A DNA stretch of 39,095 nt, from the NCBI GenBank assembly GCA_028824685.1, contig JAPPCZ010000024.1:1-39095 (forward strand), in the 5' to 3' direction. Made by a program: the position numbers and the translations under genes. Positions within the stretch are counted from its first letter, which is position 1. Every line of letters begins with the position of its first letter. Below are positions 8,328 through 15,575 of the stretch, piece by piece. The notes under the pieces are model-generated. The model did not search any database. It was not told the DNA's origin and was given only the letters and a program-made list of their open reading frames with translations. The DNA comes from Candidatus Poribacteria bacterium. Its GTDB lineage: Bacteria > Poribacteria > WGA-4E > WGA-3G.

Positions 8328-8343
8328 GGGGTTAATCTCCCGA

Positions 8344-9222
8344 TTACCTTATAATCTCTGTGCCAATACCACCCTCAGTTAGCACTTCTAATAACAGAGA
8401 ATGAGGAATCCTACCATCAATAACGTGTGTTTTGGAAACGCCGCCGAGAAGCGCGGTGGCACATGCTTCAATTTTGGGTATCATCCCGTCTGTAATTATT
8501 CCTTCATTAATAAGAGCGTTTATTTCCTTCATACGGATCGTTGAGATAAGGGTAGAGATGTCCTCAGCATCTTCGCAGATTCCGCGTGTATCGGTCAAAA
8601 GGATCAACTTTTCAGCTTGGAGCGCAGAAGCGATTTCACCTGCCATTGTATCTGCATTAATGTTATAGGTTTGTCCATCAACCCCGGTGCCATTAGGCGC
8701 AATTACAGGGATGTATCCCGCCTCATCAAGTGTGATAATAGGTTGTGTGTTAACTCCGATGATTTTGCCAACATATCCGATATCTATTGTAGTTTCATTT
8801 CCATTCTCGTCTATTTTTGTAGGCGTATGTTTTTCTGCAACAATTAAATTTGCGTCCTTACCACAAAGCCCAATCGCTTGCCCACCATGTTGATTGATAC
8901 GTAATACAATGCCTTTATTAATAGTTCCCGCCAGCACCATTTCAGCGATTTCAACGGTTTCAGCATCAGTTACGCGTAATCCTTGCACAAATTCCGATTC
9001 TTTTCCTACCTTGTCCATCCATGCACTGATTTTAGGTCCCCCGCCGTGTACAACAATCGGACGCATGCCAACATATTTCATCAAAACGATGTCTTCCATA
9101 ACGGAATGGATGAGAGATTCGTCCTCCATTGCAGCTCCGCCGTATTTTATTACAATTCTCCGATTGTAAAAGCGTTGAATAAAAGGCAAAGCTTCAATTA
9201 AAACTTTTGCTGTTTGATTCAT
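8344..9222 (-). CDS. argB: Acetylglutamate kinase
   Basis: A 292-residue amino acid kinase family protein that phosphorylates N-acetylglutamate in the second step of arginine synthesis, in the cytoplasm. It shows IKYGGAAM (K26) for ATP phosphate binding, VVHGGGPKIS (about 58-66) for the acetylglutamate loop, and the C-terminal LLTDTRGI and GMIPKIEAC blocks typical of ArgB. The length is normal. The start at 9222 (MNQTAKVLIEALPFIQRF) matches the family; a frame from 9291 would add 23 residues that lie on the promoter. No other arg genes are near; the downstream partner is the uncharacterised 390-residue gene. Confidence 0.95.
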   Translation of the reverse strand: MNQTAKVLIEALPFIQRFYNRRIVIKYGGAAMEDESLIHSVMEDIVLMKYVGMRPIVVHGGGPKISAWMDKVGKESEFVQGLRVTDAETVEIAEMVLAGTINKGIVLRINQHGGQAIGLCGKDANLIVAEKHTPTKIDENGNETTIDIGYVGKIIGVNTQPIITLDEAGYIPVIAPNGTGVDGQTYNINADTMAGEIASALQAEKLILLTDTRGICEDAEDISTLISTIRMKEINALINEGIITDGMIPKIEACATALLGGVSKTHVIDGRIPHSLLLEVLTEGGIGTEIIR

Positions 9223-9262
9223 GTAATTCTGTGTCCCTTTGGCTAATGTTTGTTGTCCATAA

Positions 9263-9291
9263 ATTATACGAAATAATGCTTGACGTGGCAA
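9263..9291 (-). promoter_or_regulatory. Sigma-70 promoter of argB
   Basis: Minus strand: TTGCCA (9286-9291), 17 bp, TATAAT (9263-9268), about 40 bp before the ATG. The -35 abuts the -35 of the divergent promoter. Confidence 0.7.
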
Positions 9292-9308
9292 GTAAAATGT
9301 TGCACAAT
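9280..9308 (+). promoter_or_regulatory. Probable sigma-70 promoter of the alcohol dehydrogenase gene
   Basis: Plus strand: TTGACG (9280-9285), 17 bp, CACAAT (9303-9308), 40 bp before the ATG. Back-to-back with the argB promoter. Confidence 0.5.
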
Positions 9309-9329
9309 TTAAGATATGTCATTTTACTT
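9290..9329. repeat. 10-bp perfect inverted repeat in the argB-ADH divergent promoter region
   Basis: AAGTAAAATG (9290-9299) and CATTTTACTT (9320-9329), centre-to-centre 30 bp. It spans the dehydrogenase spacer and -10 and touches the argB -35, so it could be a regulator site or a 5' hairpin (inference). Confidence 0.5.
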
Positions 9330-9347
9330 TTAGGACAGGAAACGTAA

Positions 9348-10454
9348 ATGTTAGAAAATGTAGAGAGAGTTGCACAGATTGCCCTATTCCACGGTGTTGA
9401 CACCCCTTATGAGATTTGTGAAGTGCCTATAACCGATTTGGCAAACACCGTTCTTGTACGTGTCAACTTAGCAACTATCTGCGGCTCGGACCTCCACACT
9501 GTATCGGGTAGACGCAGCGCTGATGTGCCTTGTGTACTCGGACACGAAGTTGTAGGTACTGTCGCAGCACCTACAAATCTTTGTTCTGCAGATGGAAGAT
9601 CGCTTCGCGAAGGCGACAGAATTGTTTGGAGTCTGACAACTTCGTGTGGTGCTTGTCATTATTGTGTAACCAAGAATCTACCACAGAAATGCGAAACGAT
9701 GTTTAAATATGGTCATGTGCAGTGTGCAGATGAAAACACGTTATCTGGCGGTTTTGCATCACATATTCAGCTGAAAGCAGGCACTGCAATCTACCATATT
9801 CCCGATTCGATTCAAGATGAGGAGGCAGCTCCTATTAATTGTGCTCTCGGAACAGTCATAAACGGTTTGAAAACGATAGAAACATATCCGGGAGAGACTG
9901 CAATTGTTCACGGTGCGGGGATGTTAGGTATCTATGCTGCATGTTATTTGCGTGAGCAAGGTTACGACATCGTAGCTATTGTTGACAAGAACGCGAACCG
10001 TTTGCAGATTGCTGAACGGTTTGGTGCGACACATACATATAACGCAGATACCACAACTAACGAAGAAATTTCGGCAAAGTTGAAAGAACTAACAAGAGGA
10101 CATGGTGTTGATCTTGCCGTTGAAGTCAGTGGGGCACCGTCTGCATTGCCTGATATGATTGAGTGGTTAGCAATCGGTGGGAGATGCTTGACGCTCGGAT
10201 ATGTTTACCCACTTGAAAACATTCCCTTCAATGTTCACCAACTTGTTACAAAGTGTATAAATCTGCAAGGGGTTCACAACTATCATTCGACTGTATTGAA
10301 ATCTGCTCTCAGTTTTATAGAAGAAAATCGCACGCGCTACCCATTTGCAGAGCTTATCGGTAAAATCTATCCTTTGTCTGAGATTAATGATGCTTTTGTT
10401 CATGCGTTTCGTCAAGATATTGTCCGCATTGCCATAGACCCACATGCGAATTAA
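9348..10454 (+). CDS. Zinc-dependent alcohol dehydrogenase (HpnZ/TIGR03366-like)
   Basis: A 368-residue medium-chain dehydrogenase. Catalytic zinc ligands are C45 and H66-E67 (CGSDLH, GHE). The structural zinc lobe is C100, C103, C106, C115 (CGACHYCVTKNLPQKC). The NAD-binding region has VHGAGMLGIYAACYL followed by D at the end of the second strand (IVDKN), suggesting NAD. The blocks ATICGSDLHTVSGRRSADVP and LQGVHNY match, from memory, the dehydrogenase type often linked to phosphonate gene clusters (TIGR03366), but no phosphonate gene is present here. Substrate unknown. The ATG has AGGA seven bases upstream. It stands alone on the plus strand. Confidence 0.85.
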   Translation: MLENVERVAQIALFHGVDTPYEICEVPITDLANTVLVRVNLATICGSDLHTVSGRRSADVPCVLGHEVVGTVAAPTNLCSADGRSLREGDRIVWSLTTSCGACHYCVTKNLPQKCETMFKYGHVQCADENTLSGGFASHIQLKAGTAIYHIPDSIQDEEAAPINCALGTVINGLKTIETYPGETAIVHGAGMLGIYAACYLREQGYDIVAIVDKNANRLQIAERFGATHTYNADTTTNEEISAKLKELTRGHGVDLAVEVSGAPSALPDMIEWLAIGGRCLTLGYVYPLENIPFNVHQLVTKCINLQGVHNYHSTVLKSALSFIEENRTRYPFAELIGKIYPLSEINDAFVHAFRQDIVRIAIDPHAN

Positions 10455-10456
10455 TG

Positions 10457-10475
10457 GTTGATTTTAGTGCTTTGT
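10457..10475. repeat. Short intergenic repeat GTTGATTT..CTTTGT, copy 1
   Basis: GTTGATTTTAGTGCTTTGT here resembles GTTGATTTAGCACTTTGT at 11541-11558. Both sit just after gene ends, beside larger inverted repeats. Confidence 0.4.
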
Positions 10476-10491
10476 CAACATATTATTGTCC

Positions 10492-10557
10492 GTCGGGATT
10501 CGGAGATCGCTCCTACCGATGGACTGCTTATAGTAGGAGGGAACTCCGAATCCCGAC
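10492..10557. repeat. Inverted pair of a dispersed 25-bp repeat
   Basis: Arm 1 (10492-10516) starts GTCGGGATTCGGAG and ends CTCCTAC. Arm 2 (10533-10557) is its reverse complement with 23 of 25 matches, separated by 16 bp. Further direct copies lie at 10571-10595 and 13196-13215. No T tract follows, so it is not a simple terminator. Confidence 0.8.
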
Positions 10558-10570
10558 CAAACCACTCGTA

Positions 10571-10595
10571 GTCGGGAATCGGAGTTCTCTCCTGC
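10571..10595 (+). repeat. Dispersed 25-bp repeat, third copy
   Basis: Starts GTCGGGAATCGGAGTT and ends CTCCTGC; same family as 10492-10557, same orientation as arm 1. Confidence 0.75.
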
Positions 10596-10642
10596 AGCAT
10601 CATGTAGAATACCAAAAGCGTATTCTACCAAGCGCATGCTGC
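10594..10642. repeat. Nested stem-loop in the ADH-trpC spacer
   Basis: Outer arms GCAGCAT (10594-10600) and ATGCTGC (10636-10642) enclose perfect inner arms GTAGAATAC (10604-10612) and GTATTCTAC (10620-10628). It begins at the end of the third 25-bp repeat, so the whole 10492-10642 block may be one composite element. Confidence 0.6.
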
Positions 10643-10713
10643 GTTGATTCACAAACCCGTAATGTCTAATTAATTCTAAAATCTACCATAGTTTGGATAA
10701 GCTTTCAAAGGTA

Positions 10714-11487
10714 TTACCCAATCAATTTCCGCACTTGTTCTCCAATATCGGGGCTGCGCATCAGTGATTCACCAACCAAGATTGCGTTTACACCCGCTTC
10801 ACGTAATGACTCCACATCTGCGCGGGTATAAATACCGCTTTCACTCACGGCAACCTTCTCTGCAGGAATAGATTCATACAACCTAAATGTCGTTGCCAAA
10901 TCGGTATGAAAAGTCCGTAAATCACGATTGTTTATACCGATTATCTCAGCACCAACGTCTAATGCTATCTCCAACTCCGCTTCTGTGTGCACCTCCACCA
11001 GAGATGCCAACGAAAGTGAGGTGGCAATGTCCATAAATTCACGTAGTTGTTTTGGCGTTAACACCGCTACAATAAGTAGAATTGCATCTGCACCTGTAGC
11101 ACGCGCTTGATAAATGTGATAGGGGGCAATCGTAAAATCTTTTCGTAGCAGTGGTACGTCTACAACATCGCGTATTGAAGAGAGATATACAAGACTTCCA
11201 TCAAAAAACTGCACATCTGTCAGCACAGAAATGGCTGCAGCACCGTTCTCAGCGTAAGTTTCAGCGATTTGAACAGGGTCAAAATCTTCTCGGATAATGC
11301 CTTTGCTTGGGGATTTCTTCTTTACTTCGGCAATAAGGTTAATATTACCGGGCTGGGTAATTGCACCTTGAAAATTCTTTGTAGGTGGTAGGTTCGCCAA
11401 CTTCGATTCTAATACAGCAAGCGGCATCTGTTGCTGTTCGATTTCCAGTTCTTTCTGTTTATGAGCGATAATGGTGTCTAATATCAC
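10714..11487 (-). CDS. trpC: Indole-3-glycerol phosphate synthase
   Basis: A 257-residue TIM-barrel enzyme that closes the ring to form indole-3-glycerol phosphate in tryptophan synthesis. The family hallmark LIAEVKKKSPSKG is present, with catalytic lysines there and in LLRKDFTI. The blocks EIIGINNRDLRTF and ILVGESLM close the barrel. The length is normal and the protein is not fused to TrpF. The start is GTG at 11487 (MILDTIIAHK) with AAGGA six bases upstream. It lies 136 bp downstream of trpD; that spacer carries a strong hairpin. No other trp genes are seen in the window. Confidence 0.95.
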   Translation of the reverse strand: MILDTIIAHKQKELEIEQQQMPLAVLESKLANLPPTKNFQGAITQPGNINLIAEVKKKSPSKGIIREDFDPVQIAETYAENGAAAISVLTDVQFFDGSLVYLSSIRDVVDVPLLRKDFTIAPYHIYQARATGADAILLIVAVLTPKQLREFMDIATSLSLASLVEVHTEAELEIALDVGAEIIGINNRDLRTFHTDLATTFRLYESIPAEKVAVSESGIYTRADVESLREAGVNAILVGESLMRSPDIGEQVRKLIG

Positions 11488-11508
11488 CAGATTTCCTTAA
11501 AAGTAGCA

Positions 11509-11573
11509 GGCACGCTCCGCGTGCCATCCGCACATTTGGCGTTGATTTAGCACTTTGTAGGACGCTATCAACG
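11509..11573. repeat. Hairpins in the trpD-trpC spacer
   Basis: A perfect GGCACGC-TCC-GCGTGCC hairpin (11509-11525) is followed by CGTTGAT (11540-11546) paired with ATCAACG (11567-11573). The second part includes copy 2 of the GTTGATTT..CTTTGT repeat (11541-11558). On the trp mRNA the GC-rich hairpin lies about 20 bases upstream of the trpC start and could affect stability or partial termination (inference). Confidence 0.6.
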
Positions 11574-11623
11574 ATGTTTCAAACAATTACAACATCTACA
11601 AGACTATGATTGCAGGATTAGGA

Positions 11624-12634
11624 TCATTTATTAGAAACCAATTTCAAACCTTCCAGTTTTTCCAATGCACTCCCCGAATCAATAGAATTTGCAGCAAGTT
11701 CCAATCCATTTTCAAGGTTATCCGCTTTGCCACCCGCAGCAATACCAGCAGCAGCATTCAACAGCACAATATCTCGTTTTGGCCCCTTTTCACCTTGGAG
11801 GATATTTGTGGTTATTTCTGCATTTTCTTCCGGTGTGCCGCCAAGTAGAGACTCTGGTTCAGCTTTCGGAATCCCAAGCGTAATCGGATCAAGTGTATAG
11901 GTTTTCACTTCGCCATCCATTAGTTCAGAGACGCGCGTTGTGGTTGTCGTCGTAATTTCGTCCAAGCCATCGTTTCCATGCACGACAAACGCATGTTGCG
12001 TTCCAAGATTGTTAAGCACATTCGCGTGTAACTTTGTCAATTCCGATGCATAGACACCAAGCACTTGTGCCCGCGCACCTGCAGGATTGGTTAACGGAGC
12101 AATTGTATTGAAAATAGTGCGGATTCCAATTTCTCGACGAGGTCCAATGGCATGTTTCATAGCACCATGCAGCATCGGCGCGAATAGAAAACCGATACCT
12201 ACCTCATCAATACACTGCCCAATATGTTCTGGCGAAATCTCTATATTTATACCTAACGCCATCAACACATTCGCACTTCCGCTTTGCCGAGTTACGCCTC
12301 TGTTACCGTGCTTAGCAACAGGAACGTCTGCCCCTGCGACAACAAATGCTGAGGTTGTTGAGATGTTGAAAGAATGCAATCCAGTTCCACCCGTACTGCA
12401 GGTATCAACAACCAACGACTGCTTTGTTGGTACCTGTGTTGATTTATCACGCATCACGCGTACACCACCGATAATTTCATCTATCGTTTCTCCTTTAAGG
12501 CGCAATGCGGTCAGGAAACAAGCAATTTGTGCATCTGTCGTTTCCCCTTCCATAATCTCGCTCATGGTCTCAACCATCTCTGCTTCGGTTAGGGGATTCC
12601 CTTCAATAACCTTCTGAATAGCCTCACGAATCAC
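11624..12634 (-). CDS. trpD: Anthranilate phosphoribosyltransferase
   Basis: A 336-residue enzyme that joins anthranilate and PRPP in tryptophan synthesis. The PRPP-binding loop reads DTCSTGGTGLHSFNIST and is followed by the classic KHGNRGVTRQSGSANVL block. The N-terminal helical domain (IREAIQKVIEGNPLTEAEM) is typical. The pattern STGGTG differs slightly from the common GTGGDG, but the glycines that matter are kept. The start is GTG with GGGAGGA seven bases upstream. It is the first gene of a trpD-trpC unit driven by a near-consensus promoter. Confidence 0.95.
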   Translation of the reverse strand: MIREAIQKVIEGNPLTEAEMVETMSEIMEGETTDAQIACFLTALRLKGETIDEIIGGVRVMRDKSTQVPTKQSLVVDTCSTGGTGLHSFNISTTSAFVVAGADVPVAKHGNRGVTRQSGSANVLMALGINIEISPEHIGQCIDEVGIGFLFAPMLHGAMKHAIGPRREIGIRTIFNTIAPLTNPAGARAQVLGVYASELTKLHANVLNNLGTQHAFVVHGNDGLDEITTTTTTRVSELMDGEVKTYTLDPITLGIPKAEPESLLGGTPEENAEITTNILQGEKGPKRDIVLLNAAAGIAAGGKADNLENGLELAANSIDSGSALEKLEGLKLVSNK

Positions 12635-12677
12635 GCTATGTTCCTCCCGACTATACTTTTTTTGATGTTACTCTACA

Positions 12678-12706
12678 ATTATAGCGGATATCCACCTTTT
12701 TTTCAA
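12678..12706 (-). promoter_or_regulatory. Sigma-70 promoter of trpD-trpC
   Basis: Minus strand: TTGAAA (12701-12706), 17 bp, TATAAT (12678-12683), about 44 bp upstream of the GTG. The leader is too short for a classical peptide attenuator. Confidence 0.8.
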
Positions 12707-12842
12707 GAATAGATATGGAGAATTCCAGAGTCATTCAATTTTCGTCTAATTATCCGTTTAGTCGAAAAGTGCATCTAAAATCGTGACCCCAGATGCACGA
12801 ATTGATTGTATTTTCTTTTCATTTCATTGGAATCATCACCTT

Positions 12843-12869
12843 AAAAAGTTACCATTTGGTAACTTTTTT
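12843..12869. terminator. Orphan intrinsic terminator hairpin
   Basis: AAAAAGTTACC and GGTAACTTTTT form an 11-bp perfect stem around ATTT, ending in six T on the plus strand and an equivalent T run on the minus strand. No gene ends near it, so it may end a small RNA or insulate the trp promoter. Confidence 0.6.
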
Positions 12870-13195
12870 GTTACCGTGTCATCTTTTTGAAATTCGCTAT
12901 AAACTCAGTATCTGTATGGGTTTATAGACATTTTGTTTAAGTTTCATATTTTTCATCGCGTTGAGGAACACAGGTTTCCTTTGCTGGAGATATTTTGATA
13001 AGTTTTGCGTTGTTTTCTTTGCATTTAGAGAGTTACTTTCGATTTTCGGTTTGTTTGGGGGTCGGTTTTCTCTTTTTTATTCTAATATTATACTATGTTC
13101 TGTGGAGTGATCAGAGGTTTTTGTGGTGTTAGGAACAATAGATATCCAATATATTGACAATAAGTTTGCAGAAAAAGCGACAAAACACAATGATA

Positions 13196-13215
13196 GTCGG
13201 GAATCGGACTTCCCT
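13196..13215 (+). repeat. Dispersed 25-bp repeat, partial fourth copy
   Basis: GTCGGGAATCGGACTTCCCT matches the first 20 positions of the family seen at 10492-10595. Confidence 0.7.
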
Positions 13216-13402
13216 CGGACAATACAATTAAAGGGAAAAATCGACAATTGAATGGTTCTGTGGAGAATTCAGCAGAATGTAGGTGGCAAAGAAATAAGAA
13301 TCTGATATACTCTTACGTATCAGAATTATACCTTGAGTTCATGAACGGTTTTATTTTATCAGGGAATACATGTTATCTGCACATTAAATTAAAGGGGACA
13401 CT

Positions 13403-14455
13403 GTGAATTCCACGTCAAACAATCTACCTCTCACAACACCGTTAGATATTCGTCTTGGTCTCACTGATGCTCCAGATGTTGCATTTCCATTGCGTTGGGG
13501 TATTCTCGGCGCAGGTAGAATCTCAGCGCAATGGGTGATGTGCTTACAAGCGTGCACTGGTGCAACAGTCACCGCTGTGGCGGCGCGCGAAATTGATAGA
13601 GCACGGGAATTTGCCACACGATTCGGGATTGCGTCTGCGTATGGTAACTATACAGAAATGGTGGCATCCGATGATGTGGACATCGTGTACATTGGCACAA
13701 TTACGAGACTGCACAAAGAGCACACCCTCCTTGCGATTGAAGCAGGCAAACACGTGTTATGTGAGAAACCGCTTGCAGAGAATATTGCTGATGCACAAGC
13801 GATGTATGCTGCGGCAGGAGAAAAAGATGTTATGCTCCAGGACGGTGTTTGGACTCGGTTCTTTCCAGCAGTAGAGCATGCACGCGCCACTATTGAGGCT
13901 GGCACTATTGGCGAGGTTGTGCTTGTGCAGTCTGACTTCTTTGATCCAATTTATGCTATCCAAGCAGCACCCCTCGCTTTTGGTGCAGCAGCGGTGCCAA
14001 CTGCAGTTACCGCATTAGGTCGTAAAGCCAGTGGTGCAATCGTTGAATATGGTGGGGAAAAATGTGCAGTGCTGACGTTTCCGCCCAAAAACTGTGAACT
14101 CCCAGAGGTGACAGAACTCATCGGAACAGAAGGGCGAATTACGCTTGAACGACCCGCACACTGCCCAACCCGCATCTCAATCCGAATTCCACCATCTAAT
14201 GGTGTGCCCTCTCAATATAGAGGCAACAACACGCCAGCACCGGTTCAGCACTTTGAGTATCCTATACCGATTTCCGCACGTATGGCAACCGCTTCCCCGA
14301 ATCAGCACGGTTTCATTTACCAAGCAGAAGCCATACACCGCTGCCTTACCGCCGGTCTACATCAGTGTCCACAATACAATAAAGAAGATTCATTGCATTC
14401 AATAAATCTGTTGACGGAAATCAACAAGGCGAAGGAGAAAGCAATGCAGCGATAG
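13403..14455 (+). CDS. Gfo/Idh/MocA family oxidoreductase
   Basis: A 350-residue NAD(P)-dependent dehydrogenase. The Rossmann loop is WGILGAGRISAQW (about 33-45) after an unusual 30-residue N-terminal lead. The family marks are HKEHTLLAIEAGKHVLCEKP, whose EKP lysine is catalytic, and LQDGVWTRFFPA at the domain junction, like dihydrodiol dehydrogenases. The C-terminal alpha/beta domain is shorter than average but complete. These enzymes usually oxidise sugars or cyclitols; the substrate is not evident here. It starts with GTG after AAAGGGG with five bases between. It is a single-gene unit converging on the next gene, with stops 16 bp apart. Confidence 0.85.
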   Translation: MNSTSNNLPLTTPLDIRLGLTDAPDVAFPLRWGILGAGRISAQWVMCLQACTGATVTAVAAREIDRAREFATRFGIASAYGNYTEMVASDDVDIVYIGTITRLHKEHTLLAIEAGKHVLCEKPLAENIADAQAMYAAAGEKDVMLQDGVWTRFFPAVEHARATIEAGTIGEVVLVQSDFFDPIYAIQAAPLAFGAAAVPTAVTALGRKASGAIVEYGGEKCAVLTFPPKNCELPEVTELIGTEGRITLERPAHCPTRISIRIPPSNGVPSQYRGNNTPAPVQHFEYPIPISARMATASPNQHGFIYQAEAIHRCLTAGLHQCPQYNKEDSLHSINLLTEINKAKEKAMQR

Positions 14456-14471
14456 TTGGAATTGGCATTAA

Positions 14472-15344
14472 CTATTCTTCTGAATCATCAGGTTCAATTT
14501 TGTATTTCGTTAATTCAAGGGTTTTAATCGTGGGTGCAGACTTAAACGGGAGTTCCGGTATAGAATTTAGAAGCATATCTTCAACTTTCCGGTGGAATTT
14601 AACAATCCCGACGTTGGGTGCTAACCATAACGTTGTAATAGATTCACCAGGCGGATCCGTTTCAGTGGGAGGAGATAGCAAAATCTCTGTTTTTGTCTTA
14701 TATTCTATTTTCAAACAGTCTTCAAAAGTACCAGCGGGAGTCTCAACGGTTTCCTTCCCTAAGACATTTCCTGTTTCAGAGATGGTAAAATGTGCTACAC
14801 CACCACCTTCTCCTTCTGGATCCGATAATGTAACTGTTGCTTTTATACGCATCGCATCCCACTCTTCATTAAAGGTCACAGGTATAGGTAACAGTTGAAA
14901 ATTGTCTAGTGCCTCCACCTTCACATCGTGGTCCATATCAAAAGAGGACGGATCTTCAGTAGGGGCAATTCTCTTTAACGTTTCAATCAGAGCCTTTATC
15001 TCTTTGGCAAAACGTGCTTTGACTGTTTTCTTCACCTCATCACCGACAAGAAACGAGACCTTCTCTTTACCAATTTGATAAAGGAAAGGTTGAAGGTGAT
15101 AAGCGTAACCTGTCCAATCTTCCACAGTCGGTTCATAACTGAAGGCATGATATGTCTTCTCTGCAACCTCTTCGTCTTCAACAGCACGACGTGTTAATTC
15201 GTTTCCGTCTTGGTCTTTGTAGACCCAATAACTACCAAGTGTATTTGGAAAATATTGGACAATTTTCGATTCATCGCCTAATAGCCCTGCCGTAAAACTG
15301 AAAACAAGTAAAAGTGTAATAACATTACGAAATCTTTTCAACAT
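14472..15344 (-). CDS. Secreted protein of unknown function (DUF3108/TapB-like fold)
   Basis: A 290-residue protein beginning MLKRFRNVITLLLVFSFTAG, a signal peptide. The start has a perfect GGAGGA seven bases upstream; a frame open to 15488 would only add 48 residues without signal features. The mature part starts YFPNTLGSYWVYKDQDGN, has ETPAGTFEDCLKIEYKT in the second half and ends LWLAPNVGIVKFHRK. This order (YFP..GS.WVY, then PAGTF..CL, then GIVK) is found in beta-rich exported proteins of the DUF3108/TapB type (from memory). It probably sits in the periplasm or on the surface. Only one cysteine remains after the signal. Confidence 0.7.
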   Translation of the reverse strand: MLKRFRNVITLLLVFSFTAGLLGDESKIVQYFPNTLGSYWVYKDQDGNELTRRAVEDEEVAEKTYHAFSYEPTVEDWTGYAYHLQPFLYQIGKEKVSFLVGDEVKKTVKARFAKEIKALIETLKRIAPTEDPSSFDMDHDVKVEALDNFQLLPIPVTFNEEWDAMRIKATVTLSDPEGEGGGVAHFTISETGNVLGKETVETPAGTFEDCLKIEYKTKTEILLSPPTETDPPGESITTLWLAPNVGIVKFHRKVEDMLLNSIPELPFKSAPTIKTLELTKYKIEPDDSEE

Positions 15345-15575
15345 GGGAAGTTCCTCCAATTTCTTCTTATTGATTGAACTGTGGATAAAAATACTCACAG
15401 TGTTCTTTTCATGCTCGTTTGATAAGATAGAGTCTTCCCAAACGCAAAAGATAGTAAATTCGATAGGCACAAGAATCCTTGACTTCATTTAGGAATTGAA
15501 ATATACTGAAACATCAATTTGACGGGACTAACCTATAGAATTCACAACAATTATTTACACGAATTAGGGCATAAT

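Larger units (their letters stand above)
12635..13402. other. 767-bp gene-free region upstream of trpD and the Gfo/Idh gene
   Basis: No open frame of note. Besides the trpD promoter it holds an 8-bp inverted repeat GTGCATCT/AGATGCAC (12769-12798), an intrinsic-terminator-like hairpin (12843-12869), TATAAAC/GTTTATA (12898-12926), a T-rich stretch around 12985-13085, a copy of the dispersed 25-bp repeat (13196-13215), and CTGATA/TATCAG (13302-13323) about 80 bp before the next gene. Confidence 0.6.

Noticed and set aside
10492..10595. CRISPR-like array
   Set aside because: Copies are in opposite orientations, spacing is irregular, and there are no cas genes.
10454..10669. Open frame of 71 codons after the alcohol dehydrogenase
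   Set aside because: It runs through the inverted 25-bp repeats and stem-loops, which fully explain the openness; no protein-like features.
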